Of a stretch of 64,000 bases of DNA, positions 50,177 to 58,801 are shown one piece after another. Position 1 is the first letter of the stretch. Every line of letters starts with the position of its first letter. The notes under the pieces were generated by a model. The model was not told the origin of the DNA and did no database searches. It worked only from the letters and a program-made list of their open reading frames with translations. Source of the stretch: Gallionella straubiae (lineage in GTDB: Bacteria; Pseudomonadota; Gammaproteobacteria; Burkholderiales; Gallionellaceae). Location of the stretch: NCBI RefSeq assembly GCF_051257895.1, contig NZ_CP194331.1, positions 806,001-870,000 on the forward strand. The letters run 5' to 3'. The position numbers and the translations under genes are program-made.

Positions 50177-51544
50177 TCACCGCTCCCTCCCCGCTTCCTG
50201 GAACGCCCCCAGCACCGGCGAAAGCAGGTATTCGAGGATGGTCCGAGTGCCGAGGTGTATCTCCGCCGTAACCTGCATGCCGGGGCTAAGGCTGTGGCGC
50301 ACGCCGTCGGCGATGAGGTGCTGGGCCTTGAGGTCGATCAAGGCGCGATAGGCGAACGGGAGGTTGCTGCCGGCCTTGTTGCCGGGCTGCTGTTGCGGGT
50401 TGTTGTCGCTGGCGTCGGCGGAGAGGTGCGCGACCTCACCCTCGACCATGCCGTACTTCTGGAACTGGTAGGCGGCGAACTTGATCTTGACCGGTTCGCC
50501 GGTGTGGATGAAGCCGACGTCCTGGTTGCCGACCCAGACTTCGGCGCGCAGGATTTCGTCGTTGGGGACGAGGGTCATCAGGATGGTGCCGGGGCTGATG
50601 ACGGTGCCGGGGGTGTGGGTGGCGAGGTCCTTGACGATGCCGTCGTGCGGCGCCCTGAGTTCGTGGAGGCCGTGGCGGTATTGCTGCTTGGCGAGTTCGC
50701 CCTTGGCCTTGTCGAGCTTGTCTTCGATGTCGGCGCGTTCGTTCTGCAGGTTGCGCCGGTAGTCGGCGGTGATCTGGGCGAGCCTGCGGGAGGATTGGTC
50801 GAGGCTGGCCTGGGCGCTCTGGATGAGGTATTCCTGCGACTTGAGGTCCTGTTCCTTTTCGATGCGTTCGCGCGCCTTGTCGTTGGCCATGATGCGGCTG
50901 ACGAAGCCGTCCTTGACGAGCTTCTCGTAGGCCTCGTCCTGCTGGCGGTAGTGCGGCAGGGTCTTGAGCAGCTTGGTGCGAACTTCCTCGGCGGCGGCGA
51001 GGTCGCTCTGCGCCTTGGCGTGCAGGCTGCGTTCCTGGGCGAGTGCAGTCTCGTAGGCGAGGCGGTTGGCCTGGTGCTGGGCGCGCGCCTGGCTGTAGAG
51101 GTCGGCGGGGTCCCCGGCTTGTTTGGCGAAGGGGCGGCCTGAAAGCTCGGTGTCGATGCGGCGCAGGGTGAGGCGTTTGCTCTGCGCATCCGTATTCAGC
51201 GTGGCGACATCGGTTCCGGAGAGGGTAGTGTCCATGCGCATGAGCACCTGTCCGGCTTTGACCCGCTGCCCCTCTTCGACGAGGATGTCGCGGATGACGC
51301 CCTGTTCGGAGGGCTGGACGATCTTGAGGTAGCTCTGCGGGATGAGCTTGCCCTCGGCGCTGGCGACGACATCGAGCTTGCCGAGGGCGGACCAGATGAA
51401 CAGGAGCCCCAGCAGGGTGAGCAGGATATACAGCAGGGTACGCGCAAACGGCGCGGGCGGTTGCGCCTGGATGCGCAGCAGGCCGGGGGAGAAGTCGAGG
51501 GGATCGACGCCCGTGAGTTGTTTTTTCCAGCGCTTGGCGCGCAT
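50177..51544 (-). CDS. HlyD-family type I secretion membrane-fusion protein
   Basis: A 455-residue adaptor protein. It has a short cytoplasmic N-terminus and one transmembrane helix at about residues 34-52 (LLYILLTLLGLLFIWSALGK). The first half-lipoyl motif follows (GVIRDILVEEGQRVKAGQVL), then a long coiled coil (~115-290), the second lipoyl half (ELRAPHDGIVKDLATHTPGT) and the C-terminal beta-barrel ending near VTAEIHLGTRTILEYLLSPV, the usual HlyD end. It bridges the inner-membrane ABC exporter to an outer-membrane TolC-type channel, which is not in the window. GGGGAG precedes the ATG. The likely substrate is the RTX adhesin. Confidence 0.93.
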   Translation of the reverse strand: MRAKRWKKQLTGVDPLDFSPGLLRIQAQPPAPFARTLLYILLTLLGLLFIWSALGKLDVVASAEGKLIPQSYLKIVQPSEQGVIRDILVEEGQRVKAGQVLMRMDTTLSGTDVATLNTDAQSKRLTLRRIDTELSGRPFAKQAGDPADLYSQARAQHQANRLAYETALAQERSLHAKAQSDLAAAEEVRTKLLKTLPHYRQQDEAYEKLVKDGFVSRIMANDKARERIEKEQDLKSQEYLIQSAQASLDQSSRRLAQITADYRRNLQNERADIEDKLDKAKGELAKQQYRHGLHELRAPHDGIVKDLATHTPGTVISPGTILMTLVPNDEILRAEVWVGNQDVGFIHTGEPVKIKFAAYQFQKYGMVEGEVAHLSADASDNNPQQQPGNKAGSNLPFAYRALIDLKAQHLIADGVRHSLSPGMQVTAEIHLGTRTILEYLLSPVLGAFQEAGRER

Positions 51545-52086
51545 TTATTGCTCCCCGGAGGATTTCAGTTGGATCAATCCGGGCTCGATCCGGGGAGAGG
51601 CTACGAAAGATATATCGGGAGAAAATACGTCTGACATGCCGCTTACCGCACCGCGATAAGGGAGATGTACTTTTGCAACTGACCTCACCAACATGACGCC
51701 CCTCTCTCCACAAACAAAGGAGCTGCCGAAAACTACCATTGGCAGCCCCGCCATCATAGGTTTTACCCCTTAGACCGGAAACTTTGCGTCCCTGCCTTTC
51801 GGCAGGTTTGCCTTTTTCATTGGTGCCCCGGAAAAATCCGGTGGCAAGGAAACTGAACAAGTACGTTTGCCCTGAGCCTGTCGAAGGGCGGGCTTTACGG
51901 CTTGCGGATTTCATTCCATGCTCCGTTCATGGTTCGACAAGCTCACTACGAACGGAGGACTTATTCACGCTTCCCTAATTATTTTTGTTTGGGCGTAACG
52001 TTAATCCGCGGACAGGCATAAAACAATATGCCGAAATGCATATATATTTCGGCCTAGTCATTTGGGACAATCCGGCGATTTCGTGC
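51545..52086. other. hlyB-hlyD spacer with repeats
   Basis: These 542 bases separate the two exporter genes, unusually far for a type I secretion pair. They contain dispersed-repeat pieces (~51866-51960, CCTGAGCCTGTCGAAGGGC and TTCATGGTTCGACAAGCTC) and a GCCGAAAT palindrome (52030-52053). A 70-codon reverse frame (51545-51757) ends directly before hlyD but has no recognisable features and is not called as a gene. Confidence 0.5.
52030..52053. repeat. GCCGAAAT...ATTTCGGC palindromic element, copy next to the hlyB-type gene end
   Basis: Arms GCCGAAATGCATATA and its inverted partner ATATTTCGGC around an AT-rich centre. It lies 33 bases after the stop of the hlyB-type gene; a variant copy lies ~120 bases before its start (54421-54454). 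Confidence 0.8.
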
Positions 52087-54300
52087 CTAATGGCTCACCG
52101 CCGCAGCTGTCCCCGCCTCAGGTTTGCCGAACTCGATCACTTCGTCCACCTGCAGCGCCTTGGGCAACTGGTGGGTGATGAACAGCATGGTGACCTTGCC
52201 CTTGAGCTTGTTGATGGTGCCGGCGAAGTGTTCGGCGGTCTGCATATCGAGGTTGCTCACCGATTCGTCGAAGATCAACACGCGCGGGCGCTTGAGCAGG
52301 GCGCGCGCAATGGCGATGCGCTGGCGCTGCCCGCCCGAGAGGCCGATGCCGTTCTCGCCCACCGGGGTCTGGTAGCCTTGCGGGAGCTGCTCGATGACCG
52401 CATGTATCTCGGCCATCTTGCAGGCGTGGACGATCTCCTCGAAGCCGGCGTGCGGATTGGCCAGTTGCAGGTTGTCGTAGAGCGTGCCGGAAAAGAGGCG
52501 CGTCTCCTGCGGGACGACGCCGAAGTTGGCGCGCAGTTCGTTCGCGGCGAGGTGGCGGATGTCGTAGCCGTCGAGCAGCACGCTGCCGTCGGTCGGCCAG
52601 TAGAACCCCTGCAGCATCTTGGCCAGCGTGCTCTTGCCGCAGCCGGACGGCCCCATCAGCACGGTGAGCTTGCCCGCGGGCAGGGTGAGGTTGAGATTGC
52701 GGTACAGGTAGGGATGCTTGTCGCTGTAGCGGAAGCTGACCTCCCTGAGCTCGACCTTGCCCCCTGCCCCGCCGCGCGCACGCGCGGGAACGAGGGCATG
52801 CGGTTCGGCGGGGGCGTCCATCAGGTCGCCGAGGCGCTTGACGGCGATGTCGGCCTGCTGGAATTCCTGCCACAGCCCGGCCAGGCGCAGCATCGGCTGG
52901 CTCATGCGTCCCGCGAACATCTGGAATGCGACCAGCATGCCGATGGTGAAGCCTTCGTTCCGCATCACGAGCAGCGCGCCGACCACGAGGATGGACAGGG
53001 TCATGATCTGTTCGAGTGCGTTGGCGGCGACGTTGTAGCTGTTGGAGAGTTGGCGCGTGGAGAAGCCGGCGGCGAGATAGTTAGAGAGCAGGTCGCCATA
53101 TTTCTGTTCCAGCACCGGTTCCATCTGCAGGGATTTGACGGTCTCCATGCCGGCGACATATTCGGTGACGAAGGCCTGGTTTTTTGCGCCCAGCAGGAAC
53201 TGGTGGTTGAGCTTGTCGCGCAGCGCGGGCGTGACGGCGAAGCTCAGGGCGCAGATGAGCGACAGCAGCAGGAGCGCGATCAGGGTGAGCTGCCAGCTGT
53301 ACCAGAACATCACGGCGAGGAAGATGAGCAGGAACGGCAGGTCGAGCAGCAAGGTGACGGCCGCGCCGGAGATGAATTCGCGCACCGTCTCGACGCCATG
53401 CAGGCGCGCGACCAGCGTGCCGGTGGGGCGGTGTTCGAAGTACGGCAGCGGCAGGTGCAAGAGGTGGCGGAACACCTGGCTGCCGAGCACGGCGTCGATG
53501 CGGTTGCCGGTGTGCAGCACGAAGTACTGGCGCAGCCAGGTCATGGCGCTGTTGAACAACATGAACATGACCAGCCCCACGGCGATGGCGATGAGGGTGC
53601 TCTGTGTCTGGTGAACGATGACCTTGTCAATGATGACCTGGGTGAACAGCGGGGTGACGAGGCCGACGAGCTGGATGGCGAGCGAGGCGATGAGGATGTC
53701 GCGCCAGACGCGCTTGTGCTTCATCAGCTCCGGCACGAACCAGCGGAAGCCGAACGGTGTGTGGCCGGGCGCGGGGGGCTGCGGGGCGGAGTCGGTCTGT
53801 TCCTCTTCGAGGTCGGCCGCGGTCTGCGCGGTGTCGCGCGCGACCAGCAGGATGTCGTTGCGGAAGTGTTGCGTGAACTCGGCGAGCGGAACGGTCTCGG
53901 GCTGCTCGGCTCCTGCGCGGAAGAACAGCACGCGCTCTTCGTCGGCCTTGACGAGCAGCGCGGGGGTTGCAAGCTTGGGCGGCGGAGCCTCCTGTCCTTC
54001 TTCCGGATGCGGGACAGCAGCCTCAGTTTCGGTTGCCGGAGCTTCCCCCTGCGTATCTGCTTCGTCTTCACGCAGGAAGGCGACCACGGGGAACGGCATG
54101 CGCTCCAGCGTGGCGATGCCCTCTTCATCCAGCACCGTCTCGCCGACCTTGAAGTCCAGTGCCTGCAAGGCGGCGATCAGCGAGGTGCGCGAATACGGCG
54201 GCGGAAATTGCTGGCGGATGAGCTGCGGATCGAACGGAAGACGGAATACGCGCGACAGGCTGCCGATCAGCCATAACATGTCCTGCCCGGTGTAGTGCAT
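52087..54300 (-). CDS. HlyB-family type I secretion ABC transporter
   Basis: A ~737-residue exporter. The N-terminal ~130 residues are a C39-peptidase-like domain without the catalytic cysteine (MHYTGQDMLWLIGSLSRVF...), as in RTX exporters that do not cleave their substrate. An acidic linker follows, then a six-helix membrane domain (~200-480) and a nucleotide-binding domain with Walker A GPSGCGKST (~545), signature LSGGQRQRIAIARA (~657) and Walker B VLIFDES (~675). I start it at ATG 54300 with AAAGGG upstream; TTG 54315 is in frame but weaker. The pairing with HlyD and the RTX gene, all in one direction, supports a type I system. Confidence 0.93.
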   Translation of the reverse strand: MHYTGQDMLWLIGSLSRVFRLPFDPQLIRQQFPPPYSRTSLIAALQALDFKVGETVLDEEGIATLERMPFPVVAFLREDEADTQGEAPATETEAAVPHPEEGQEAPPPKLATPALLVKADEERVLFFRAGAEQPETVPLAEFTQHFRNDILLVARDTAQTAADLEEEQTDSAPQPPAPGHTPFGFRWFVPELMKHKRVWRDILIASLAIQLVGLVTPLFTQVIIDKVIVHQTQSTLIAIAVGLVMFMLFNSAMTWLRQYFVLHTGNRIDAVLGSQVFRHLLHLPLPYFEHRPTGTLVARLHGVETVREFISGAAVTLLLDLPFLLIFLAVMFWYSWQLTLIALLLLSLICALSFAVTPALRDKLNHQFLLGAKNQAFVTEYVAGMETVKSLQMEPVLEQKYGDLLSNYLAAGFSTRQLSNSYNVAANALEQIMTLSILVVGALLVMRNEGFTIGMLVAFQMFAGRMSQPMLRLAGLWQEFQQADIAVKRLGDLMDAPAEPHALVPARARGGAGGKVELREVSFRYSDKHPYLYRNLNLTLPAGKLTVLMGPSGCGKSTLAKMLQGFYWPTDGSVLLDGYDIRHLAANELRANFGVVPQETRLFSGTLYDNLQLANPHAGFEEIVHACKMAEIHAVIEQLPQGYQTPVGENGIGLSGGQRQRIAIARALLKRPRVLIFDESVSNLDMQTAEHFAGTINKLKGKVTMLFITHQLPKALQVDEVIEFGKPEAGTAAAVSH

Positions 54301-54420
54301 CTCCTGCCCTTTCAAAAAATCTATCGGTCAAGCATGAGCCTGACATCATGCAAATAATACGGTGTACTTGTTTTCGCAACCACAAACGGTGCGATTCTGA
54401 AGCAAGCGCTCCCACCTGAC

Positions 54421-54454
54421 CATAGACCGAAATGCATAGATAATTCGGTCTATG
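54421..54454. repeat. Variant GACCGAAAT...ATTCGGTC palindromic element upstream of the hlyB-type gene
   Basis: Eleven-base perfect outer arms CATAGACCGAA and TTCGGTCTATG with an AT-rich centre; it shares ACCGAAATGCATA with the 52030 copy. The two copies bracket the hlyB-type gene. The FimB-like recombinase gene ends ~180 bases away. Confidence 0.75.
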
Positions 54455-54510
54455 CTGTTATTTAAAGTGAAGATATGCCCCCATTGCCATGTATTTTGCG
54501 GCTAACGAAA

Positions 54511-54630
54511 TCAACTATCAGCACGACTACCGGCTAGCGCCAGTGCCCGCACCAGCCGTTGGTCATCCCTGGCGCGTATATGAAACCGGCCTTCCAGCCA
54601 TCTGAGTATCTCTTCGTCTTGTATGCGCAT
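54511..54630 (-). CDS. Very small frame behind the recombinase gene
   Basis: A 39-residue frame, MRIQDEEILRWLEGRFHIRA..., starting 5 bases after the recombinase stop with GAAGGA upstream of the ATG. It is charged and probably helical. It could be a small accessory factor of the recombinase, but it may be chance. No family recognised. Confidence 0.35.
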   Translation of the reverse strand: MRIQDEEILRWLEGRFHIRARDDQRLVRALALAGSRADS

Positions 54631-54635
54631 TTTCT

Positions 54636-55274
54636 TTAATCCTTCCAGAAGCCCTTGAACCGGTCCGGTGATAGCTGGGTATAACGGACGGTGTGCTGGA
54701 TGTTCTTGTGCCCCAGATAATGCTGGATGGCGCGTGTGTCCTGCCCGCCCTGTGCCAGCTTGTATCCACAAGCATGGCGCAGCATGTGCGGGTGAACGCT
54801 GAATGGCAATTTAGCTTCTTTCCCTGCCCGGCCGACGATCTTGCGGATAGCATCGTCGGTAAGCGGCGCCTTGCGCTCGCTGTTGAACACGTAAGGCATC
54901 ATGGGATAGTCGCGCTGCAGGCGACGCAGTGCGCGTAGCTCTGGGCCACGTAAGGGATGGACGCTGGGATTACCCTGCTTGAGGCGATTGATGTGTATCA
55001 GACCTTGCTTGAGATCGACCTGCTCCCAGCGCAGATTGACCAGTTCGGTGACACGCAAGCCATGACGATATGACAGCAGGATTAAAGTCGCATCACGGTG
55101 GCCGTGCCGCCCTACTCTACCGGCCGCATTGATGATCTTTTCGACCTCCTGTTCGGTTAGATATTCACGGCTACGGTAGTCCGCATTCTTGCGGCGCAAC
55201 GGAACTTTCCGATTTACGGTGTTTGGCGTGTTGCGGATTGGAAACCGCAAGACTGCATTGCTATTTAGCTGCAT
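54636..55274 (-). CDS. FimB/FimE-like tyrosine recombinase
   Basis: A 212-residue tyrosine recombinase of the short FimB/FimE type without an N-terminal arm domain. All catalytic residues are present: Arg74 (HGLRVTEL), Lys99, His163 and Arg166 (HPHMLRHACGY), His189 (YLGHKNIQHT) and the nucleophile Tyr198 (VRYTQ). The HMLRHACGYxLA...YLGHxNIxHTVRYT block is very close to FimB/FimE, which invert promoter segments between short inverted repeats. It lies next to the type I exporter genes and to palindromic elements, so a role in switching surface-protein expression is plausible but not shown. Confidence 0.9.
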   Translation of the reverse strand: MQLNSNAVLRFPIRNTPNTVNRKVPLRRKNADYRSREYLTEQEVEKIINAAGRVGRHGHRDATLILLSYRHGLRVTELVNLRWEQVDLKQGLIHINRLKQGNPSVHPLRGPELRALRRLQRDYPMMPYVFNSERKAPLTDDAIRKIVGRAGKEAKLPFSVHPHMLRHACGYKLAQGGQDTRAIQHYLGHKNIQHTVRYTQLSPDRFKGFWKD

Positions 55275-55461
55275 TGAGTGAACTCTCCGTATAAGGGGCT
55301 TTTTACGGAAAGTTTCGAAGTCCTTCCGTAATCAGCAGTTCACTCAATTTACCTAGATTGGAAAGTTTTCAAAGCGATTTTTAATCATCGTGGGAGGTAA
55401 TCCCATAGAAGTGCCCGTTGATCTTTTTCACTGTCGCCTCGCTATGTGCCGTTTTTACAAA

Positions 55462-57114
55462 TTAGCAAGAACCAGAGTCCCACTCAAACTGCCCATTGAA
55501 TGGATTCATTTTCTGTTTCGCATGGAAGTGCACCTCACGTCCATCGTCGTAAGTCCGATAACAGTCACCATTCATGCAGTTGGTGTTGCAGCTTACAACG
55601 CCGGGTTGTTTAGCAGGTCGAACGGGATAGGGCCCACTGCTTTTAGATGTCTTGATTGGAGCCACCGATGGAGAAGAGCTTGCCTTATCTTTAGCGGATG
55701 TTTTCTTTTTGACCTTATTCAACACGTCCATCGCAATTTTGGTGCGCCTATCGGCCTCTTGTGTAATAGCTACATCCAACGCTTCGAGGAACTTGCCATG
55801 CTGGCTGATTTTTCTCGACAGGTCTTGTGCCTTGATGATTTCAGCTTCGCTCATTGACTCGGACAGCTTATCTCGATTAGCGGCAGCCTTGTTGGTGGAT
55901 GAGAAATCTGTCGCTGCTGATATGTTAAATAGGGCATATGCTATAGAATTAACTTTGAATATATATTCATACATCACTCCAAGATTGTTCATCGCATCCG
56001 CATCACCTTGATTAGCGGACAGACGATACCACTTCACAGCTTCTTGATTATCTTGCAATACCCCATTGCCCTTCGCATATTGAAGCCCCATATAAAATTG
56101 CGCCGCAGAATCACCTTGGTCGGCAGCAAGGCGATGCCATTTAGCCGCTTCCGCATAGTCCAGAGCCACACCTCGCCCGATGTAGTACAAATAACCTAAA
56201 CTTCTCTGAGCAGATGCATCACCTTGATTGGCGGCAGCCGTGAAAAGCTTTGCCACCACAGCATAGTCTTGCGTCACACCTTGTCCATTATTGTATAGCC
56301 GCGCAAGATTTCTTTGAGCTGTTGCATTACCTTGATCCGCAGACTTTCTATACCATCGAGCGGCCTCAGCGTAGTCCTGTGGCACACCCTGACCGTATTC
56401 ATATTTTGCCCCCAGATTATTTTGAGCCAATGCATAGCCTTGCTCGGCCGCTTTGGAATACCACTTCACTGCCTCCGCAAAATCTTGAGCCTTCCCCAAT
56501 TTGTCATACATGGCACCGATTTCATGCTGAGCCTCCTTCTGCCCTTGGCTCGCTGATTTTTGAAACCATTTTGCTGCTTCCGTAGCGTTCTTTGACACCC
56601 CCTGCCCTGCTCTATACATGAGTCCTAACATGTATTGAGCAGACGGTTCACCTTGGTTCGAGGCTTTGCTGCACATAGCAAACGCTTCTGCATCATCATG
56701 CGGCACACCTTTTCCAATAGAGTACATTGCACACAACCAGCGTTGGGCAGTAGCGCTCCCCTTCTCAGCGGATATATGAAACCATTTTGCTGCTTCAGCA
56801 AAATCCTGCAACACACCTTTTCCGAAGTAATACATTCCCCCAAGGTTATTTAGCGCTGCTGCATTACCTTGATCTGCCGATTTTCTATACCACTTCACCG
56901 CTTCAGCGTAGTCTTGTGCCAAACCTTGACCATTTTGATATAGCAATCCAATCCCGTTCTGCGCATCTGCATTCCCTTGATCCGCTAACGCTTTCCACTC
57001 TTTATATGCGTTCGCATAATCATTTGCTTTATAGGCTGCATATCCCTCATCCCACCCAGCTAATGCTGAGACTGAAAATACCAACCCCAAAAATAGTGCT
57101 GCGATTCTCTGCAT
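55462..57114 (-). CDS. Secreted Sel1-repeat protein
   Basis: A 550-residue protein with a signal peptide (residues 1-19, ending ALA|GW) and about ten Sel1-like repeats from ~35 to 400 (the pattern AQNGIGLLYQNGQGLAQDYA, EAVKWYRKSADQGNA). A Lys/Ser/Pro-rich linker and a cysteine-containing C-terminal domain follow (CNTNCMNGDCYRTYDDGREV, ending DSGSC). Sel1 proteins act as periplasmic or exported scaffolds for protein contacts. It stands alone, divergent from the XRE gene. Base composition is lower in GC than the core region. Confidence 0.9.
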   Translation of the reverse strand: MQRIAALFLGLVFSVSALAGWDEGYAAYKANDYANAYKEWKALADQGNADAQNGIGLLYQNGQGLAQDYAEAVKWYRKSADQGNAAALNNLGGMYYFGKGVLQDFAEAAKWFHISAEKGSATAQRWLCAMYSIGKGVPHDDAEAFAMCSKASNQGEPSAQYMLGLMYRAGQGVSKNATEAAKWFQKSASQGQKEAQHEIGAMYDKLGKAQDFAEAVKWYSKAAEQGYALAQNNLGAKYEYGQGVPQDYAEAARWYRKSADQGNATAQRNLARLYNNGQGVTQDYAVVAKLFTAAANQGDASAQRSLGYLYYIGRGVALDYAEAAKWHRLAADQGDSAAQFYMGLQYAKGNGVLQDNQEAVKWYRLSANQGDADAMNNLGVMYEYIFKVNSIAYALFNISAATDFSSTNKAAANRDKLSESMSEAEIIKAQDLSRKISQHGKFLEALDVAITQEADRRTKIAMDVLNKVKKKTSAKDKASSSPSVAPIKTSKSSGPYPVRPAKQPGVVSCNTNCMNGDCYRTYDDGREVHFHAKQKMNPFNGQFEWDSGSC

Positions 57115-57269
57115 AATTTTTTCCCCTTGTTATTTGATTCAGGAGCTACTGGCATCCAATGTTGATTGGTGCGTATTCAACATTTAGTACCGATACGCAA
57201 CAAATAATATCATTCTTCATTGATTGTCGAAGCACAACAATATTTGTCGGCACATCTGGAGCGGCAAAT

Positions 57270-57644
57270 ATGGCAGCGACAAAGAAGAATCAGGGCAGCA
57301 AGCTGGGCGTGATACTGGGCGCGAACATCTCCGAGCGCCGCAAAAAGCTGGGCTGGACGCAGGCGGAACTGGCTGAGCGCATCGGTGTGGATACGGAAAC
57401 GGTCTCGCGCTTCGAACGCGGCAGCAACCTGCCATCCCTCCAGCGATTGGAGAAACTGGCCGATTCACTCAATATCCCGCTCTATCGTTTGGTCGCGGCC
57501 TCCTCTCCCAGAGCTGATGATCAGTCGCACATCCTCAATGAGTGGATCTCCGAATTAACACCAAAGGATCGGGAATTTGCCCTGAGCACGCTCAAGCAGT
57601 TGTGCGTGCATCTGGCCACAGCCAAACGCGCGCCTAAGGTGTAG
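57270..57644 (+). CDS. XRE-family helix-turn-helix regulator
   Basis: A 124-residue protein with a Cro/CI-type helix-turn-helix at about residues 17-70 (LGANISERRKKLGWTQAELA, IGVDTETVSRFERG, PSLQRLEKLADSLNI). A short helical C-terminal domain follows, probably for dimerisation. I start it at ATG 57270 because GGAG lies 8 bases upstream and the HTH follows directly; a longer frame to 57159 adds unlikely residues. It precedes the run of small overlapping genes 57813-59424 and may control them. Confidence 0.88.
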   Translation: MAATKKNQGSKLGVILGANISERRKKLGWTQAELAERIGVDTETVSRFERGSNLPSLQRLEKLADSLNIPLYRLVAASSPRADDQSHILNEWISELTPKDREFALSTLKQLCVHLATAKRAPKV

Positions 57645-57812
57645 TTTTATAGAAGCACCCTTTCCTCCCCTTCACAGATCACTCTTTTTTTTTCCTCGCC
57701 TTTGCCTGTAACGGACTTAGTGCGCAGCCTGCGCACCGTTTTTGCAAATAGTGCTTCGGGAATTTTTCGACCTAGGTAGATTTGCTCCACTCACTAGAGA
57801 AAGGAGCAAAAA

Positions 57813-58133
57813 ATGCACTACCGGAAACATTCCCCATCAACCTCCCCGGCATCCCCTGATGTTGTCCCCACGCACCGTTATCGCTTCGATGCCCTGGACA
57901 GGATCGCAGCAGGCAACCCCCTGTGTTTATCACCTACCAGCTGTGCTGAAGCTAGGGGCGATGATGAATCTTCTAAAAACATACACCTTGACCACCGAAC
58001 GGCCGGATACATTCCTGGTTTACTGGACCAACAGCATCATCCGCCCAAAGGGGGTTCTGCGTGTTCAAGTCCTGCCGCAGATCGTCATCGGTACATGAGG
58101 TATCGCGCCGGAGCCTGTGGGCGGGTGCCATGA
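57813..58133 (+). CDS. Hypothetical protein, first gene of a small-gene operon
   Basis: A 106-residue frame with a very strong AAAGGAG ahead of ATG 57813. Its stop overlaps the next start (ATGA at 58130-58133). Composition is rich in His, Pro and Ser, which is unusual. In another frame a segment from ~57965 (LLKTYTLTTERPDTFLVYW) looks more protein-like, so a frameshift cannot be excluded. No family recognised. Confidence 0.5.
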   Translation: MHYRKHSPSTSPASPDVVPTHRYRFDALDRIAAGNPLCLSPTSCAEARGDDESSKNIHLDHRTAGYIPGLLDQQHHPPKGGSACSSPAADRHRYMRYRAGACGRVP

Positions 58134-58285
58134 ACAGTAACCACGGCAAGCAGGAAGCTCGTTATTTCCTCAACCTGAAGCACAAACTGATCCTGGTCGT
58201 GACAGATAACCAGAGCGGAGGGAAACGAGTGGTCACCACCTACCCTGCTACCCGGCATTTCCATCCCATGCCGAAGGCGGCTTGA
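58130..58285 (+). CDS. Hypothetical small protein
   Basis: A 51-residue frame starting in an ATGA overlap with the previous gene and ending in a TTGA overlap with the next. The core (ARYFLNLKHKLILVVTDNQS, KRVVTTYPA) reads as beta strands and resembles the end of RelE/DUF4258-type small proteins, but is too short to assign. Confidence 0.5.
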   Translation: MNSNHGKQEARYFLNLKHKLILVVTDNQSGGKRVVTTYPATRHFHPMPKAA

Positions 58286-58545
58286 GCAAGACCATGGAAG
58301 AGCAAATGATTACTCAAAAAAGAATGCAGAAATATATCGCCTGGGGGCGCAAAGCAATTGGGTACTCGATGCTTTTGCTGCTGATCAGGCCGCGCGCGCT
58401 GACGGCGCAGGATGATGCTGAAATGGCTAAACTCAAAGCCCTGCTGCGCAAATACAACGAGTTGATGGCGCAGTACGAGCAAACCAAAGCAGTTGCTGTC
58501 GCTGCCAATGATGAAACTTTCCTGGGAGACATGCATGACCATTGA
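58282..58545 (+). CDS. Hypothetical small membrane-associated protein
   Basis: An 87-residue frame from TTG 58282 (GAAGG upstream, TTGA overlap); ATG 58294 or 58306 are alternatives. A hydrophobic segment (AIGYSMLLLLIRPRALTA) at about residues 25-42 could be a signal peptide or membrane anchor. It is followed by a helical, charged region (DDAEMAKLKALLRKYNELMA). Family not recognised. Confidence 0.5.
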   Translation: MSKTMEEQMITQKRMQKYIAWGRKAIGYSMLLLLIRPRALTAQDDAEMAKLKALLRKYNELMAQYEQTKAVAVAANDETFLGDMHDH

Positions 58546-58801
58546 ACACGACAAAGCAACCCTGCTTGCCGCACTCAGAAAACCCGTGCTCATTCAGCAG
58601 CAGCTGGACAAGATCATTTCCCGGGCATCTCGTACGGCAAGCCCCCTACCCCCACCGCCGCACAAAATCCCGTTATGGCGGCTTTATAAAGAGTCGACAG
58701 CATTCTTGGCTGACGGTATGGCAGTCTGGCCGGCTTTGGGAATAGCCACTCATCTGGATTATCTCCAGGGTTGGATGCACCAGTTATGGATGGCGCTATG
58801 A
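58535..58801 (+). CDS. Hypothetical protein
   Basis: An 88-residue frame from ATG 58535 with GGGAG upstream. It begins MTIEHDKATLLAALRKPVLI and has a Pro-rich centre and an aromatic C-terminal helix (LDYLQGWMHQLWMAL). It overlaps both neighbours (11 bases at the start, ATGA at the end), so it is translationally coupled. No family recognised. Confidence 0.5.
   Translation: MTIEHDKATLLAALRKPVLIQQQLDKIISRASRTASPLPPPPHKIPLWRLYKESTAFLADGMAVWPALGIATHLDYLQGWMHQLWMAL

Noticed and set aside
51545..51757. 70-codon reverse frame ending directly before hlyD
   Set aside because: No ribosome-binding site was evident, no recognisable fold, and it lies in a repeat-rich spacer. Placement next to hlyD is its only support.
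57742..58098. 118-codon frame overlapping the first small gene
   Set aside because: No Shine-Dalgarno at its start, and it lacks the start/stop overlap with the next gene. A part of it looks protein-like, so a frameshift is mentioned with the chosen gene.
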